NCBI GenBank assembly: GCA_903895725.1
Contig: CAITUV010000029.1
Location: 1 to 64,000 of the forward strand
Reading direction: 5' to 3'
Length of the DNA stretch: 64,000 nt
Source: an uncultured Myxococcales bacterium
Lineage (GTDB): Bacteria > Myxococcota_A > UBA9042 > CAIXZC01
Shown here: in pieces, positions 54,401-62,549 of the stretch
How positions within the stretch are numbered: the first letter of the stretch is position 1
How the letters are laid out: every line of letters starts with the position of its first letter
Position numbers and translations under genes: made by a program
Notes under the pieces: model-generated
Databases searched by the model: none
What the model saw: the letters and a program-made list of their open reading frames with translations, nothing else
What the model was told of the DNA's origin: nothing

Positions 54401-54522
54401 TCCGCCCCTGCGCCATCGGCCCCGCCGGAATCCGGTATGCCCAGGTCCGAATCGGAGGATTGCACACTCCCACCGCAAGCGGCCATGAGCACACAGACAG
54501 CCAACCACCGCGAGGACTTCAT
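51457..54522 (-). CDS. Giant Cys-rich lipoprotein with DUF1554 C-terminal domain
   Basis: A 1021-residue lipoprotein. AGGAGG lies five bases before the ATG at 54522, and the signal ends MAAC. The head is a close paralogue of the two giant lipoproteins at 5526 and 17580 ('SGWCVEQMGEGVCSQACTEE', CNGKDDDCDGESDE), followed by a stalk of CDDGNxCT units. Residues about 843-1021 form a DUF1554-type lectin-like domain: SSVGHNGNFGGIAGADSFCQ, then TYKAWLS, a CHCKSW segment and a final EYSLYCFQQ. DUF1554 is related in fold to endostatin but this tip differs clearly from that of the 5526 gene. It has its own promoter in the short gap upstream. Confidence 0.85.
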   Translation of the reverse strand: MKSSRWLAVCVLMAACGGSVQSSDSDLGIPDSGGADGAGADVRFGETGEGRAGDSVPGGDALQDLSEIGLQEIQPPACEGGSGCFLDPCTDNKQCLSGWCVEQMGEGVCSQACTEECPPGWVCRQVAGTDPDVVYVCVSPHANLCKPCATSADCKSSGGQDDACVDYGAEGSFCGGTCAPGGEVEGGGCPWGFSCKEASSVDGVSTWQCVADAGVCPCTAKSLALGLWTPCSVGNDHGECAGKRICTEGGLTSCDAVIPAAEECNGKDDDCDGESDEPTLVRGKYVELCDDGNECTADTCLGEAGCGHETLDGGECGDANACTAGDHCEAGICVGLPIVCDDGNPCTTDLCDGFGGCTAQSNSEPCDDGDPCTVKDQCDAGECTGFKLDCECLADADCAAFEDDDLCNGTLYCDKGKLPFSCAVVPGSVVECPDASGSDAPCLKPMCTPATGQCSLVPHHEGFSCDDLDACTLGDQCIGGKCVPGKPLACNDGNLCTMDSCDPGAGCKFDSAVGPCDDGNECTTGDSCAGGECAFTGFLDCDDGNACTDDSCVPGQGCLHKLNQAACDDGDLCTTGDHCHLGGCIGSGALTCTDGNPCTDDSCKPLTGCAFTPNQAVCDDGNSCTFGDHCSKGWCVPASMLSCDDANGCTDDSCEPSSGCSNVANAAACDDASLCTLGDQCAGGKCMPGGGALACDDGNVCTSDSCDAKLGCQHAPNTVSCDDGNACTLGDQCGGGNCVPGTGVPACGDGNVCTDDSCDTKAGCKSTPNTAACNDGNACTLGDICAGGLCTAGAGKPDCDDKNDCTTDACDPAKGCIHSNLLDGTPCGQAGYTCKSGICTPPMLNVKLVFVSSVGHNGNFGGIAGADSFCQQRAAAAGLSGTYKAWLSAGTVSTGPASRFTKSSIPYALVDGTIIANNWADLTDGAINVPLNLTEFGKVPTTGTLIWSYTRIDGTPGLFGNPNHTCYGGDCHCKSWTTTETQGSPIQGSAFALRDKSNDDWTDYSFANACGGEYSLYCFQQ

Positions 54523-54564
54523 TCAAGCCTCCTGCAGGACCGGGTACCGGTCACATCTCGTCTG

Positions 54565-54594
54565 AGCATATCAGGTTTGGCGCAGAGAGGCTAA
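54565..54594 (-). promoter_or_regulatory. Promoter TTAGCC / TATGCT shared with the 17580 paralogue
   Basis: On the minus strand TTAGCC (54589-54594) and TATGCT (54565-54570) are 18 bp apart, and the -35 overlaps the stop codon of the upstream gene. The extended pattern CTTAGCC-N18-TATGCTCAGAC matches the promoter at 21055-21084 at 16 of 18 fixed positions. Confidence 0.5.
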
Positions 54595-56426
54595 GGAGTT
54601 GCAGGAGATGGAGGGTTGTTGCACAGGAACTGCGCAGTGTCCTTGCCGCTTCCCGGCTGGCAGAGGATGTTCTTGCAGTAAGTGCAGTCCGCACCGATGT
54701 TGTTGGGCCACTCCTGGCAGGTCAGCCCGCAGTCCCACTTGCCTTTGGGGGTCTTGCATTGCGTGGCATCGGTCAGTGAGCCCGGGTTCTGATCGAAGCA
54801 GGCCGGGTGCACGGTGTAGCACTTGGCCGGTCCCACCTTGGTACACGTGTTCCCGCACGCGTCGGTCCCGTAGGTCGTCGTCTTGCACGGAGCGGAAGAA
54901 GCATTGCATGTCCCGGGAGGCACCGGCCCCGGAACGCACGCCTTCGGGACGCCCGCTACGCAGTTGTCGACGGTCTTGGCGCACGGCCCCTGTCCACACG
55001 TCGTGGTGCCGAGCTCCTCGTCCGCAGGTCCGTCACAGTCATTGTCGATGCCGTCGCAGATCTCCTGGGACGCTGCATTGAGAGGCACACACACCGGAAC
55101 CTGCCCATCCTTGCATCCGGGAACCACCGTGGCGCAGACACCAAGCCCGCACGCCTGATCAGCGAAACCATCGTCCACGACCCCGTTGCAGTCATTGTCG
55201 ATGCCGTCGCAGCCTTCGGGTTCCGCCACGTTCAGCGGCTGGCACTCCTGCGCAATGCCCTCCACACAAGCGGGTACGGCATTCGCACACGCCCCCACTC
55301 CGCAAGATACGGCCCCCAGCTCCTCGTCCACGCCGCCTTCGCAGTCGTCGTCGATTCCGTTGCAGGCCTCCACGGCTCCAGTGAACACCGCGGCATCCAG
55401 GGGTGCGCAATCGGTCCCGTCCGGATCGCCGTCGTTGTCGTCGTCCGGGTCGCACGCATCTCCCTGGAGGTCCAGGTCGAAGTCCTCCTGGCCCGGATTG
55501 GCCACGAGAGGGCAGTTGTCCTCCCCGTCGACCTTGCCGTCACCGTCATCGTCCGGGTTCGCTGCCCCCGGGTCGCAGACGAAGTACCAACCCGGAGGAG
55601 GGACCTTGGAATCACAGTCACAGCAGATTCCAAAGTCCGTCTCGTCGACCTGGCCGTCACAGTCGTTGTCCAGCCCGTCACAGATGTCGTACGGGCACCA
55701 GCCCGCCACGGCACCGTAGTCGCACACGGCCTCTCCTTCTACGCACAGGGTTGTGATGCCTGCCTCACAGACACCCGAATAGGAGCACTCTGCCAGGGGG
55801 AGCTGGTCGACGGTGCCCTCGCAATCATTGTCCACTCCGTCGCAAAGCTCCGCAGCGCCGGCATGAACCGTGGGGTCTTCCGGCCCGCAGTCATCTTCGT
55901 TCACAGCACCGTCACCGTCCTTGTCGGGATCGCAGGCATCGCCTGCTCCATCCTGATCGAGATCCTCCTGCCCCGGATTGTAGATGATCGGGCAGTTGTC
56001 CTCGCAGTCCTGGACGGAATCTTCGTCCTCGTCGAGCTGCCCGCAATCGACTCCCACATCAGCCGTCGAATCAAGAAGGGCCCCATCCCCGGGCAACCCA
56101 TCCCCGGGCAACCCATCCCCCGGCAACGCGTCCCCCGACCCCGAACCATCCGACTTCGCCTCCCCGGTCTGACCGTCGCCCGCTGCCAGATCCGGGACGG
56201 GAGTCCCGTCTCCAATCGAATCGGGCAACGAAAAGTCCGTTGTCAGGCAGCCCGCCCCATCACACGCAGGAGTTCCCCCTTCCCCCCCTCGCCCGTCGGG
56301 TCCGGCGGGCAAATCCCATCCTCCGCTTCCATCTCCCGAGAGCTTCGGTGCCGGGGCCGAAGTGCATGACCCCGCACAGACCCCGGACACACAGAGAACA
56401 ATCAGGCCAATCAGAACTGTGCGCAT
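54591..56426 (-). CDS. Lipoprotein with five MopE-type metal-binding motifs
   Basis: A 611-residue lipoprotein from the ATG at 56426, preceded by GGAGG. An Asp/Gly-rich linker (a 15-bp DNA repeat encoding GDGLP at about 56081-56126) leads to thrombospondin-3-like stretches (DLDQDGAGDACDPDKDGDG) and five motifs of the CDGxDNDCDGxxDE type known from the copper-binding MopE family and its relatives. The C-terminus has a separate Cys-rich segment of about 120 residues (TYGTDACGNTCTKVGPAKCY). It lies 48 bp behind a small lipoprotein gene. Metal binding (calcium or copper) at the surface is inferred from the motifs. Confidence 0.82.
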   Translation of the reverse strand: MRTVLIGLIVLCVSGVCAGSCTSAPAPKLSGDGSGGWDLPAGPDGRGGEGGTPACDGAGCLTTDFSLPDSIGDGTPVPDLAAGDGQTGEAKSDGSGSGDALPGDGLPGDGLPGDGALLDSTADVGVDCGQLDEDEDSVQDCEDNCPIIYNPGQEDLDQDGAGDACDPDKDGDGAVNEDDCGPEDPTVHAGAAELCDGVDNDCEGTVDQLPLAECSYSGVCEAGITTLCVEGEAVCDYGAVAGWCPYDICDGLDNDCDGQVDETDFGICCDCDSKVPPPGWYFVCDPGAANPDDDGDGKVDGEDNCPLVANPGQEDFDLDLQGDACDPDDDNDGDPDGTDCAPLDAAVFTGAVEACNGIDDDCEGGVDEELGAVSCGVGACANAVPACVEGIAQECQPLNVAEPEGCDGIDNDCNGVVDDGFADQACGLGVCATVVPGCKDGQVPVCVPLNAASQEICDGIDNDCDGPADEELGTTTCGQGPCAKTVDNCVAGVPKACVPGPVPPGTCNASSAPCKTTTYGTDACGNTCTKVGPAKCYTVHPACFDQNPGSLTDATQCKTPKGKWDCGLTCQEWPNNIGADCTYCKNILCQPGSGKDTAQFLCNNPPSPATP

Positions 56427-56474
56427 CCTGACCTCCCCCCTCCGCCGGACCGGAATCCCGGGTGGAATCCGCCG

Positions 56475-56879
56475 CTAATCCTCCTGATCAGACGGAGGCT
56501 GCTCCTTGCCCACCGGCTCGCCGATTCGATCGAGGAAACTCTTCTTCACGTCGATCGGCTCGATGGGAGTATCGGCCCGCTTCTCGAAGATCATCGCCTC
56601 AGGCTTCGGGACTTTGCCGATGATCTCGATGACTCCAGGGTCCGCATCCTTGTGCTCTCGAACGGAGGGCGAGACCACATCGGTCGTGGCAAGTGAAGCG
56701 CCGGCTCTGCCGCGCTCCCCGGCCGTGCCGCCGTCCATTTCGTCCCAGGCCACCGAGCTCCCGACACCGACCGTGGCCGAGCCTTCCGCCTCCACCGAGC
56801 TCCGGGCAGACGCCTGCCGGCAACCGCCGCCCGTCAGCAACACCACTGCAGCAACCACCCACCACGACGCCGATCTCAT
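56475..56879 (-). CDS. Small lipoprotein of unknown function
   Basis: A 134-residue lipoprotein. The start is placed at the ATG at 56879, which follows GGAGGGGG and opens a signal ending TGGGC. The rest is polar with little secondary structure until a short segment (GVIEIIGKVPKPEAMIFEKR) and a charged C-terminus (IEPIDVKKSFLDRIGEPVGK). I do not recognise it. It is the first gene of the minus-strand lipoprotein run ending at 49149, and diverges from the gene at 57036. Confidence 0.6.
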   Translation of the reverse strand: MRSASWWVVAAVVLLTGGGCRQASARSSVEAEGSATVGVGSSVAWDEMDGGTAGERGRAGASLATTDVVSPSVREHKDADPGVIEIIGKVPKPEAMIFEKRADTPIEPIDVKKSFLDRIGEPVGKEQPPSDQED

Positions 56880-57035
56880 GGAACCCCCTCCAGGCTGCCT
56901 ACAGGAGCTTACCATCCCGGTCGCATGATGTCGACGCCCGAGGAGGACAGCACAACGCATTTGCGTCAACGCCGTGACGGCTTCCCCAACCGGATGGATT
57001 GGCGTAGACTGGAGGGCACGACGTCGGAGGAGAAG

Positions 57036-59921
57036 ATGAACGGACGGCTTGCCTTGGGGATGACAGGCGTTGTCGGCATGCTAGCGTGGGCATGCGGGTC
57101 AGCAGAGCCGGGCATCATGTCGCTGGACCTCGCGAGCGATGCGGAGGTTCGGGTGGCCCCGGACACAACGGATGCTTCGTTCGAGCTCTGGCAGGATCGT
57201 GTCGGGCCGACGGATGGTCCGTCGGACCTCGCCGGTGTGGATTCCGGCGAGGTCGCGGCGGACGTGGCCCCCCGTACATGCGACCCGGGTCCCTGCCCCT
57301 GCGACACCAACTCCGATTGCGATTCGGGGTTCTGCGTCGAGACGGGTGACGGCAAGATCTGCACCTCCATGTGCATCGAGGAATGCCCGCCCGGCTTCGT
57401 CTGCACGAACTGCCTGGCCTGTGGGCCGGACGTCGTGTTCATCTGCCTTCCCTCCATGGCGTACCAATGCCGTCCCTGCGTCGAAGACGCGGACTGCAAC
57501 GAGCCGGGAATGGCCCAGTCGACCCGCTGTGCGGACTTCGGTGCCGCTGGCAGCTTCTGTGCGGTCCCCTGTGAGAGTCAGGAGGGCTGCGGCGAAGCGT
57601 ACGAATGCGCCAGCATGCTCTTCAACGACGGCCCGACAACGGTCTGCGTCCCTCCTGAGGGGACGCCGTGCACCTGCAACGCCTCCGCCAAGAAGGCAGG
57701 TGCCTCGACCTCCTGCTTCGAGCAGAATGATTCCGGAACCTGCACCGGGAAGCGCACCTGCGATGCGGGGGGCCTGTCCGCCTGCGATGCCATGATCCCG
57801 AAAGCTGAGTCCTGCAACTCCGTGGACGACGACTGCGACGGCGCCATCGACGAGGAGCTCGGTCAGACCTCCTGCGGCCTCGGTGAGTGCGAACACACCG
57901 TGGACAACTGCATCGACGGGAGCCCCGTCGATTGCGATCCCCTCGAAGGTGCCACGGAGGAAACGTGCGACGGCCTGGACAACGATTGCGACGGGACCAC
58001 GGACAATGGGTTCGAGGACCTGGACGACAACGGTGTGCCCGACTGCCTGGACGACGACGACGACGGAGACGGTGTCGCGGATGCCAAGGACAACTGCCCC
58101 CAGCTCCAGAACCCGGGGCAGGAGAACCTCGACCTCGATACCCTTGGCGATGCATGTGACCCGGATGACGACAACGATGGTATCGCAGACGGCGATGATT
58201 GCGGCCCGCTCGACAAGGGCGTGTTCCCTGCCGCAACCGAGGTCTGCAACGGCAAGGATGATGACTGTGACGGGACCGTCGACGAGGGGATGGGGCAGAC
58301 CACCTGCGGGCTGGGCGCATGCAAGCACACGGTGGAAAACTGCGCCCAGGGCCAACCTGCGATGTGCGACCCCCAGCTGGGGGCAACGGATGAAACCTGC
58401 GACGGGCTCGACAATGATTGCGACGGGAATGTCGACGAGCCCGATGCCCAGAGCTGCCAGAAGCACTTCGTCGATATCGATGGCGACGGCTTTGGAGCGG
58501 ATGGCCTGGTGAAGTGCACATGCGGCCCGTATGACCTGTACACGGTCACCATCGCGGGTGACTGCCAGCCGCTCGACCCGGCCATCCACCCCGGTGCCCC
58601 CGAATCATGCGATGGAGTAGACCAGAACTGCTCAGGGGTACCAGACGACGGCCTCGGAAACACGACCTGCGGACTCGGTCCGTGCATCCACACCGTACCC
58701 AACTGCGACGACGGCGAGCTGAACGTGTGCGACCCGCTGGAGGGGGCAGTTCCGGAAGAATGCGATGGTCTGGACAACGACTGCAACGGCTCGGTGGACG
58801 ACGGCCTCGGCCAGACCACTTGCGGACTCGGCCTCTGTACGCACACGGTGGACAACTGCGTGGCGGCTCAGGCTCAGGAATGCGACCCCCTGGCAGGCGT
58901 GGCCCCCGAGCTGTGCGACCATCTCGACAATGACTGTAACGGCCTCGTGGACGACGGACTGGGCCAGACCACCTGCGGACTTGGCCTCTGTATGCACACG
59001 GTGGACAACTGCGTCGCCGGAGTCCCTCAGCCGTGCAATCCATTCCTGGGCAAGCAGGAAGAGACGTGCGACAACCTCGACAATGACTGTGACGGTCAAA
59101 CCGACGAGGGGAACACGTGCGCCGTGCCTGTGGCCCTTCTCAGCACCCTCCAGGCCAACATCTACTCCGTCTGGGACATCGACTTCGATGCAGCGGGGAA
59201 CACCTACCTGACTTCCTATGTCAGCGGCCCGGACTTCATGAGGGTCGTCACCCCGCAGGGCAACGTGACCACCCTGTATGGCGTTTCGGACTGGAACATG
59301 GGGTATGGGGAGGTGAAGCCGGACGGCTCGACCAAGATCGTTTCGTACGGCTTCTGGGGGCCGACCGGAATCGGACTGTACGCAGAAGGGATCTTCAAGA
59401 TCGTCGTCCCCATCACCCCGACGACGTGCAACGTGTCGCACAACAGCTCAGGCTACTACCTCTATGCCCCCATCGATCCCGTCTGGGGCTATGATGGCAA
59501 CTTCTACGCCGGCGGGATGGCCGGAACCGGCGACGTCTCCCGCTTCACGGAGGCCGGAGACCGAACCACCGTTGCAACCTTCTCCGGCTGCGTGAATGCC
59601 CTCGACGCGACGCCCGACGGATTGCTCTTCGTGGGAGAGGACAAGAGCCTCCACAGGATCATCCTCGCCACAGGAGAAAAGAAGCTGCTGCACACCTTCG
59701 ACAAGCTCATCTTCAGCCTGGCCGCCTGGGGCAAGGGGGCGCTGGTCTATGTCGAGACCTATGACGGCATCATCTGGGAGGTTAGCCTCGCCACCGGACA
59801 GGTGAGCCAGAAATGGACGCTCTCGAACCACGGTTTCCTCGAGGTGGGCCCTGACCACGCACTGTACCGGCTCGTCGGCCTGGTCAACGGCCCGAGCACC
59901 CTCGAGCGGTACCCACTCTGA
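57036..59921 (+). CDS. Large lipoprotein with eight MopE-type motifs and propeller-like tip
   Basis: A 961-residue lipoprotein from the ATG at 57036, with GGAGGAGAAG directly upstream; the signal ends LAWAC. The head ('GFCVETGDGKICTSMCIEEC') belongs to the same group as the 1994-residue protein. Eight CDGLDNDCDGTTDN-type motifs and one thrombospondin-3-like run (DDDDDGDGVADAKDNCPQ) follow. From about residue 698 the cysteines largely stop, and a beta-rich domain (VWDIDFDAAGNTYLTSYVSG; DATPDGLLFVGEDKSLH) reads like an SMP-30/NHL-type propeller. It converges with the M28 peptidase gene with 17 bp between stops. Surface metal-binding stalk with a binding tip is inferred. Confidence 0.83.
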   Translation: MNGRLALGMTGVVGMLAWACGSAEPGIMSLDLASDAEVRVAPDTTDASFELWQDRVGPTDGPSDLAGVDSGEVAADVAPRTCDPGPCPCDTNSDCDSGFCVETGDGKICTSMCIEECPPGFVCTNCLACGPDVVFICLPSMAYQCRPCVEDADCNEPGMAQSTRCADFGAAGSFCAVPCESQEGCGEAYECASMLFNDGPTTVCVPPEGTPCTCNASAKKAGASTSCFEQNDSGTCTGKRTCDAGGLSACDAMIPKAESCNSVDDDCDGAIDEELGQTSCGLGECEHTVDNCIDGSPVDCDPLEGATEETCDGLDNDCDGTTDNGFEDLDDNGVPDCLDDDDDGDGVADAKDNCPQLQNPGQENLDLDTLGDACDPDDDNDGIADGDDCGPLDKGVFPAATEVCNGKDDDCDGTVDEGMGQTTCGLGACKHTVENCAQGQPAMCDPQLGATDETCDGLDNDCDGNVDEPDAQSCQKHFVDIDGDGFGADGLVKCTCGPYDLYTVTIAGDCQPLDPAIHPGAPESCDGVDQNCSGVPDDGLGNTTCGLGPCIHTVPNCDDGELNVCDPLEGAVPEECDGLDNDCNGSVDDGLGQTTCGLGLCTHTVDNCVAAQAQECDPLAGVAPELCDHLDNDCNGLVDDGLGQTTCGLGLCMHTVDNCVAGVPQPCNPFLGKQEETCDNLDNDCDGQTDEGNTCAVPVALLSTLQANIYSVWDIDFDAAGNTYLTSYVSGPDFMRVVTPQGNVTTLYGVSDWNMGYGEVKPDGSTKIVSYGFWGPTGIGLYAEGIFKIVVPITPTTCNVSHNSSGYYLYAPIDPVWGYDGNFYAGGMAGTGDVSRFTEAGDRTTVATFSGCVNALDATPDGLLFVGEDKSLHRIILATGEKKLLHTFDKLIFSLAAWGKGALVYVETYDGIIWEVSLATGQVSQKWTLSNHGFLEVGPDHALYRLVGLVNGPSTLERYPL

Positions 59922-59938
59922 CCCGAGAGAGAAGGCTG

Positions 59939-61699
59939 TCATTCTGAACGATGTCTCTGGAACGGGCTCCTGGGTCCGAACCCCGGCACCCCCTCCCAGC
60001 GACCCAGCACTTCCACGAGTCGTACCGCCCACTCTACCGTCTGCACCGTCCCTTCCAGGTCCCAGTCGTTCCGGATGTTGTCGGTCACCTGGTGGTAGTG
60101 ATTCTTCTCATAGTCCACACGCCGTGCAGCCACGTCGTACTTCGCGCCTGGAGCCGACCGGACACCTTCGTGCAGCCACACGCCGGGTATGCCCGCTTTC
60201 ACGAAAGAGTGCTGGTCGGAACGGAACGGATACCCTTTCTCCCCGTCCCGCTCGTCGATGAGCTCCATGCCGGCCAGCTCAGCCGCCTCACGACAGATCG
60301 GCTCCATGTCTGAATGCCGCGCCGAGATGCAATAGGCATCGAGCGTCCGGCCCCAGACATTGGTCATCTCGAAGTTAACGTTGGCGAGGAGGTGGGCCCT
60401 GGGAACCGGAAGGTGGTTCACGAACCAGTCGGATCCGAGCAGGCCGTCTTCCTCCGCCGTGGCCGCGAGGAAGACCACGTTGACGTCGAGGTCCTCCCTG
60501 CGCGCAGCAAGCACTCGCGCCGTCGCCAGCAGTGCGGCCGATGCCGAGCAGTTGTCCACCGCACCGTTGTAAACCCGGTCCTCCACTCCGGTGCTGGCTC
60601 CCCCCTCGCCATCCGCTGCGTCTTGGGGCCTCTGCCCCGACAGCTCTCCCGATGGCCTGGCCCGCGACGTATCGACCCCGATGTGGTCGTAGTGAGCAGA
60701 CAGGACCACGTACCGATTCTCGGCCTCGGCGCGGGGAGACTTGAGCATCCCGACGACGTTGGAGACCGCTATCTGCCGAAACGAGGGGGACTGGGCAACC
60801 CGCACATTCAGGCCGAGCGGCACGGGACGGAACTCCCGAGTCTGAGCCGCTGCACGCATCGCCGTTCGCTCCTTCCCTGCCATCTCCAGAATCCGGTCCC
60901 CGACCGGTCCCGTGACCCAGCCCAGGAAGGCGAGCTTTTCCGTGGAGGCCCCCGCAGCAAACAACTCCTCCCGCGACCAGCCGTTGCGGACCACCGGCCA
61001 CCCGTAGCCTGCCCCGACATCGTCGTGGATGATGAGCACCCCAGCGGCCCCGAGCCGTGCTGCGTGCTCGAACTTGTATCCCCACCTCCCATACCAGGTC
61101 ATGGCGGTGCCCTCGAACATGCCCCCCGGGCGATTGTCCGGCTCGTTGATCTCCACGATGAGCACCTTGCCGGCCAGGTCGGTTCCCTTGACGTCGTCCC
61201 ACTCGAGCTCCGGTGCGTCGACGAAGTGCCCGGCATACACGGCCTCGGCTTCCACCAAAGCAGGGACATCCCGCCGATGAGTCACGACCACCATGTCGTC
61301 CTGCCACCTCAACGACAGCTCCGACGGTGCCGACGTCGTCCTCTGGGCCGCAGGGCTCGATGCAATCACGATTGCGCTGTCCGGTGACGGCAGGCTGCCC
61401 ACCAGGCTGAACTGCTGATAGAAGCCTTCCCCCGAGAAGGGAACCATCCCCAGCTCACGGAAGATCTTCTCGTGATAGCCGGCAGCCGCGTCCAATCCGG
61501 GACTTCCCAGAGCGCGGCCGGCCAGTGAATCATCCGCCAGGAAGCGGATGTCGGCTTCGAGCGCCGCCTGGTCCACCGGCCCCCAGCGGCGGGACGAAGC
61601 GACGCCCGAGGCCTGCTCCTGTGCCAGCCCCTGGAAGCATACGGCGAGCAGTGCCCCCGAACCCACGATGCAACCAAGCCACCACTCCCCGCCGTGCAT
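59939..61699 (-). CDS. M28-family zinc aminopeptidase, exported
   Basis: A 586-residue secreted peptidase with an N-terminal signal (GCIVGSGALLAVCFQGLAQ). A protease-associated (PA) domain lies at about 175-270 (LAGKVLIVEINEPDNRPGG). The M28 catalytic set is complete: His in VVLSAHYDHIG near 337, Asp in GAVDNCSA, Glu-Glu in TAEEDG, Glu in VNFEM and the last His in NHYHQVTDN. Two zinc ions and removal of N-terminal residues from peptides are expected. The ATG at 61699 has GGAGG upstream. An insert of about 20 residues (SRARPSGELSGQRPQDAADG) near the active site looks poorly conserved. Confidence 0.88.
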   Translation of the reverse strand: MHGGEWWLGCIVGSGALLAVCFQGLAQEQASGVASSRRWGPVDQAALEADIRFLADDSLAGRALGSPGLDAAAGYHEKIFRELGMVPFSGEGFYQQFSLVGSLPSPDSAIVIASSPAAQRTTSAPSELSLRWQDDMVVVTHRRDVPALVEAEAVYAGHFVDAPELEWDDVKGTDLAGKVLIVEINEPDNRPGGMFEGTAMTWYGRWGYKFEHAARLGAAGVLIIHDDVGAGYGWPVVRNGWSREELFAAGASTEKLAFLGWVTGPVGDRILEMAGKERTAMRAAAQTREFRPVPLGLNVRVAQSPSFRQIAVSNVVGMLKSPRAEAENRYVVLSAHYDHIGVDTSRARPSGELSGQRPQDAADGEGGASTGVEDRVYNGAVDNCSASAALLATARVLAARREDLDVNVVFLAATAEEDGLLGSDWFVNHLPVPRAHLLANVNFEMTNVWGRTLDAYCISARHSDMEPICREAAELAGMELIDERDGEKGYPFRSDQHSFVKAGIPGVWLHEGVRSAPGAKYDVAARRVDYEKNHYHQVTDNIRNDWDLEGTVQTVEWAVRLVEVLGRWEGVPGFGPRSPFQRHRSE

Positions 61700-61791
61700 G
61701 GTCCTCCTCCCTTCCGACCCCGGCATTCTAAGGCATCCTGGGCTCCCCGGCAATCAGCCGTTGCCCGCTCCGCGATCCATCCCCTTCTTGT

Positions 61792-61820
61792 TTGCACGGG
61801 CACTCCGACTGTGCCATGAT
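61792..61820 (+). promoter_or_regulatory. Possible promoter for the 61846 lipoprotein
   Basis: TTGCAC (61792-61797) and CATGAT (61815-61820) are 17 bp apart, with the ATG 26 bp downstream. The -10 matches 4 of 6 and the -35 3 of 6. Confidence 0.35.
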
Positions 61821-61845
61821 GGCTGCCGTAACCGAGAGGTGAACC

Positions 61846-62535
61846 ATGAAGACATTTGTCCGCGGCCACGCAGCAAGGCCTTGCATCGCATCGCTTGCCT
61901 TCCTCCTTCTTTCCCTCGTGCTCATCGGGTGCGACCTGTTCACCAACGGCTCCGGTGATCCGGATGCCTCGCTCCCCGACACGACGGCAGAGGATACCCT
62001 CCTCCCGACTGATCTGGGCGCGGATCAGGCCGCTGCTGGAGAAACGCTCCCAGCGGGGGCGGTGATGGCCTTCAAGGAGACGACCGTCACCTGGGATACC
62101 GAGGACCCCCTCTACACCGGCAAGTATGTCGTGATTGACGTGCCGAACCGGAAGATCGTGTTCCAGGACAACCCCAACGAGGTGGCCAAGTACGGCGAAA
62201 TGGAGGTCACCTGGGATGCTCCCCCCGAAACCATCACGGAGGGCTTCCAGTTCCCGCTCAATTACGGGGTGGCCATCACCAAGACGCCGACCTGGATGGC
62301 CGGTATCGGAATTCGCGTCTCGTACTCTCCGGTCTGGTACTTCACCGAGCCCAATGGAAACCCCGGTGAGGTCTGGGCCGGCATGAACGGGAACGTCGAG
62401 CTCGTCCCGGGCTCGACCAAGCAGATCACGCTCGGTGCTGCAAACCTCGCCAGCCGGATCGGCGAGGAGGGGTGCCTCCACTTCATCGTCGGCAACGTCA
62501 CGGTCTCCTACTGCTACGTGATCGTTCAGGAATAG
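61846..62535 (+). CDS. Lipoprotein of unknown function
   Basis: A 229-residue lipoprotein; the signal ends LIGC, and an Asp/Thr-rich linker of about 40 residues follows. The folded part (VTWDTEDPLYTGKYVVIDVP; GFQFPLNYGVAITKTPTW) is beta-rich with two cysteines near the end (GCLHFIVGNVTVSYCYV) that could pair. The start has GAGAGGTGAACC upstream. It precedes the DUF2891 gene by 14 bp. I do not recognise the family. Confidence 0.65.
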   Translation: MKTFVRGHAARPCIASLAFLLLSLVLIGCDLFTNGSGDPDASLPDTTAEDTLLPTDLGADQAAAGETLPAGAVMAFKETTVTWDTEDPLYTGKYVVIDVPNRKIVFQDNPNEVAKYGEMEVTWDAPPETITEGFQFPLNYGVAITKTPTWMAGIGIRVSYSPVWYFTEPNGNPGEVWAGMNGNVELVPGSTKQITLGAANLASRIGEEGCLHFIVGNVTVSYCYVIVQE

Positions 62536-62549
62536 CCAGGGAGATGCCC

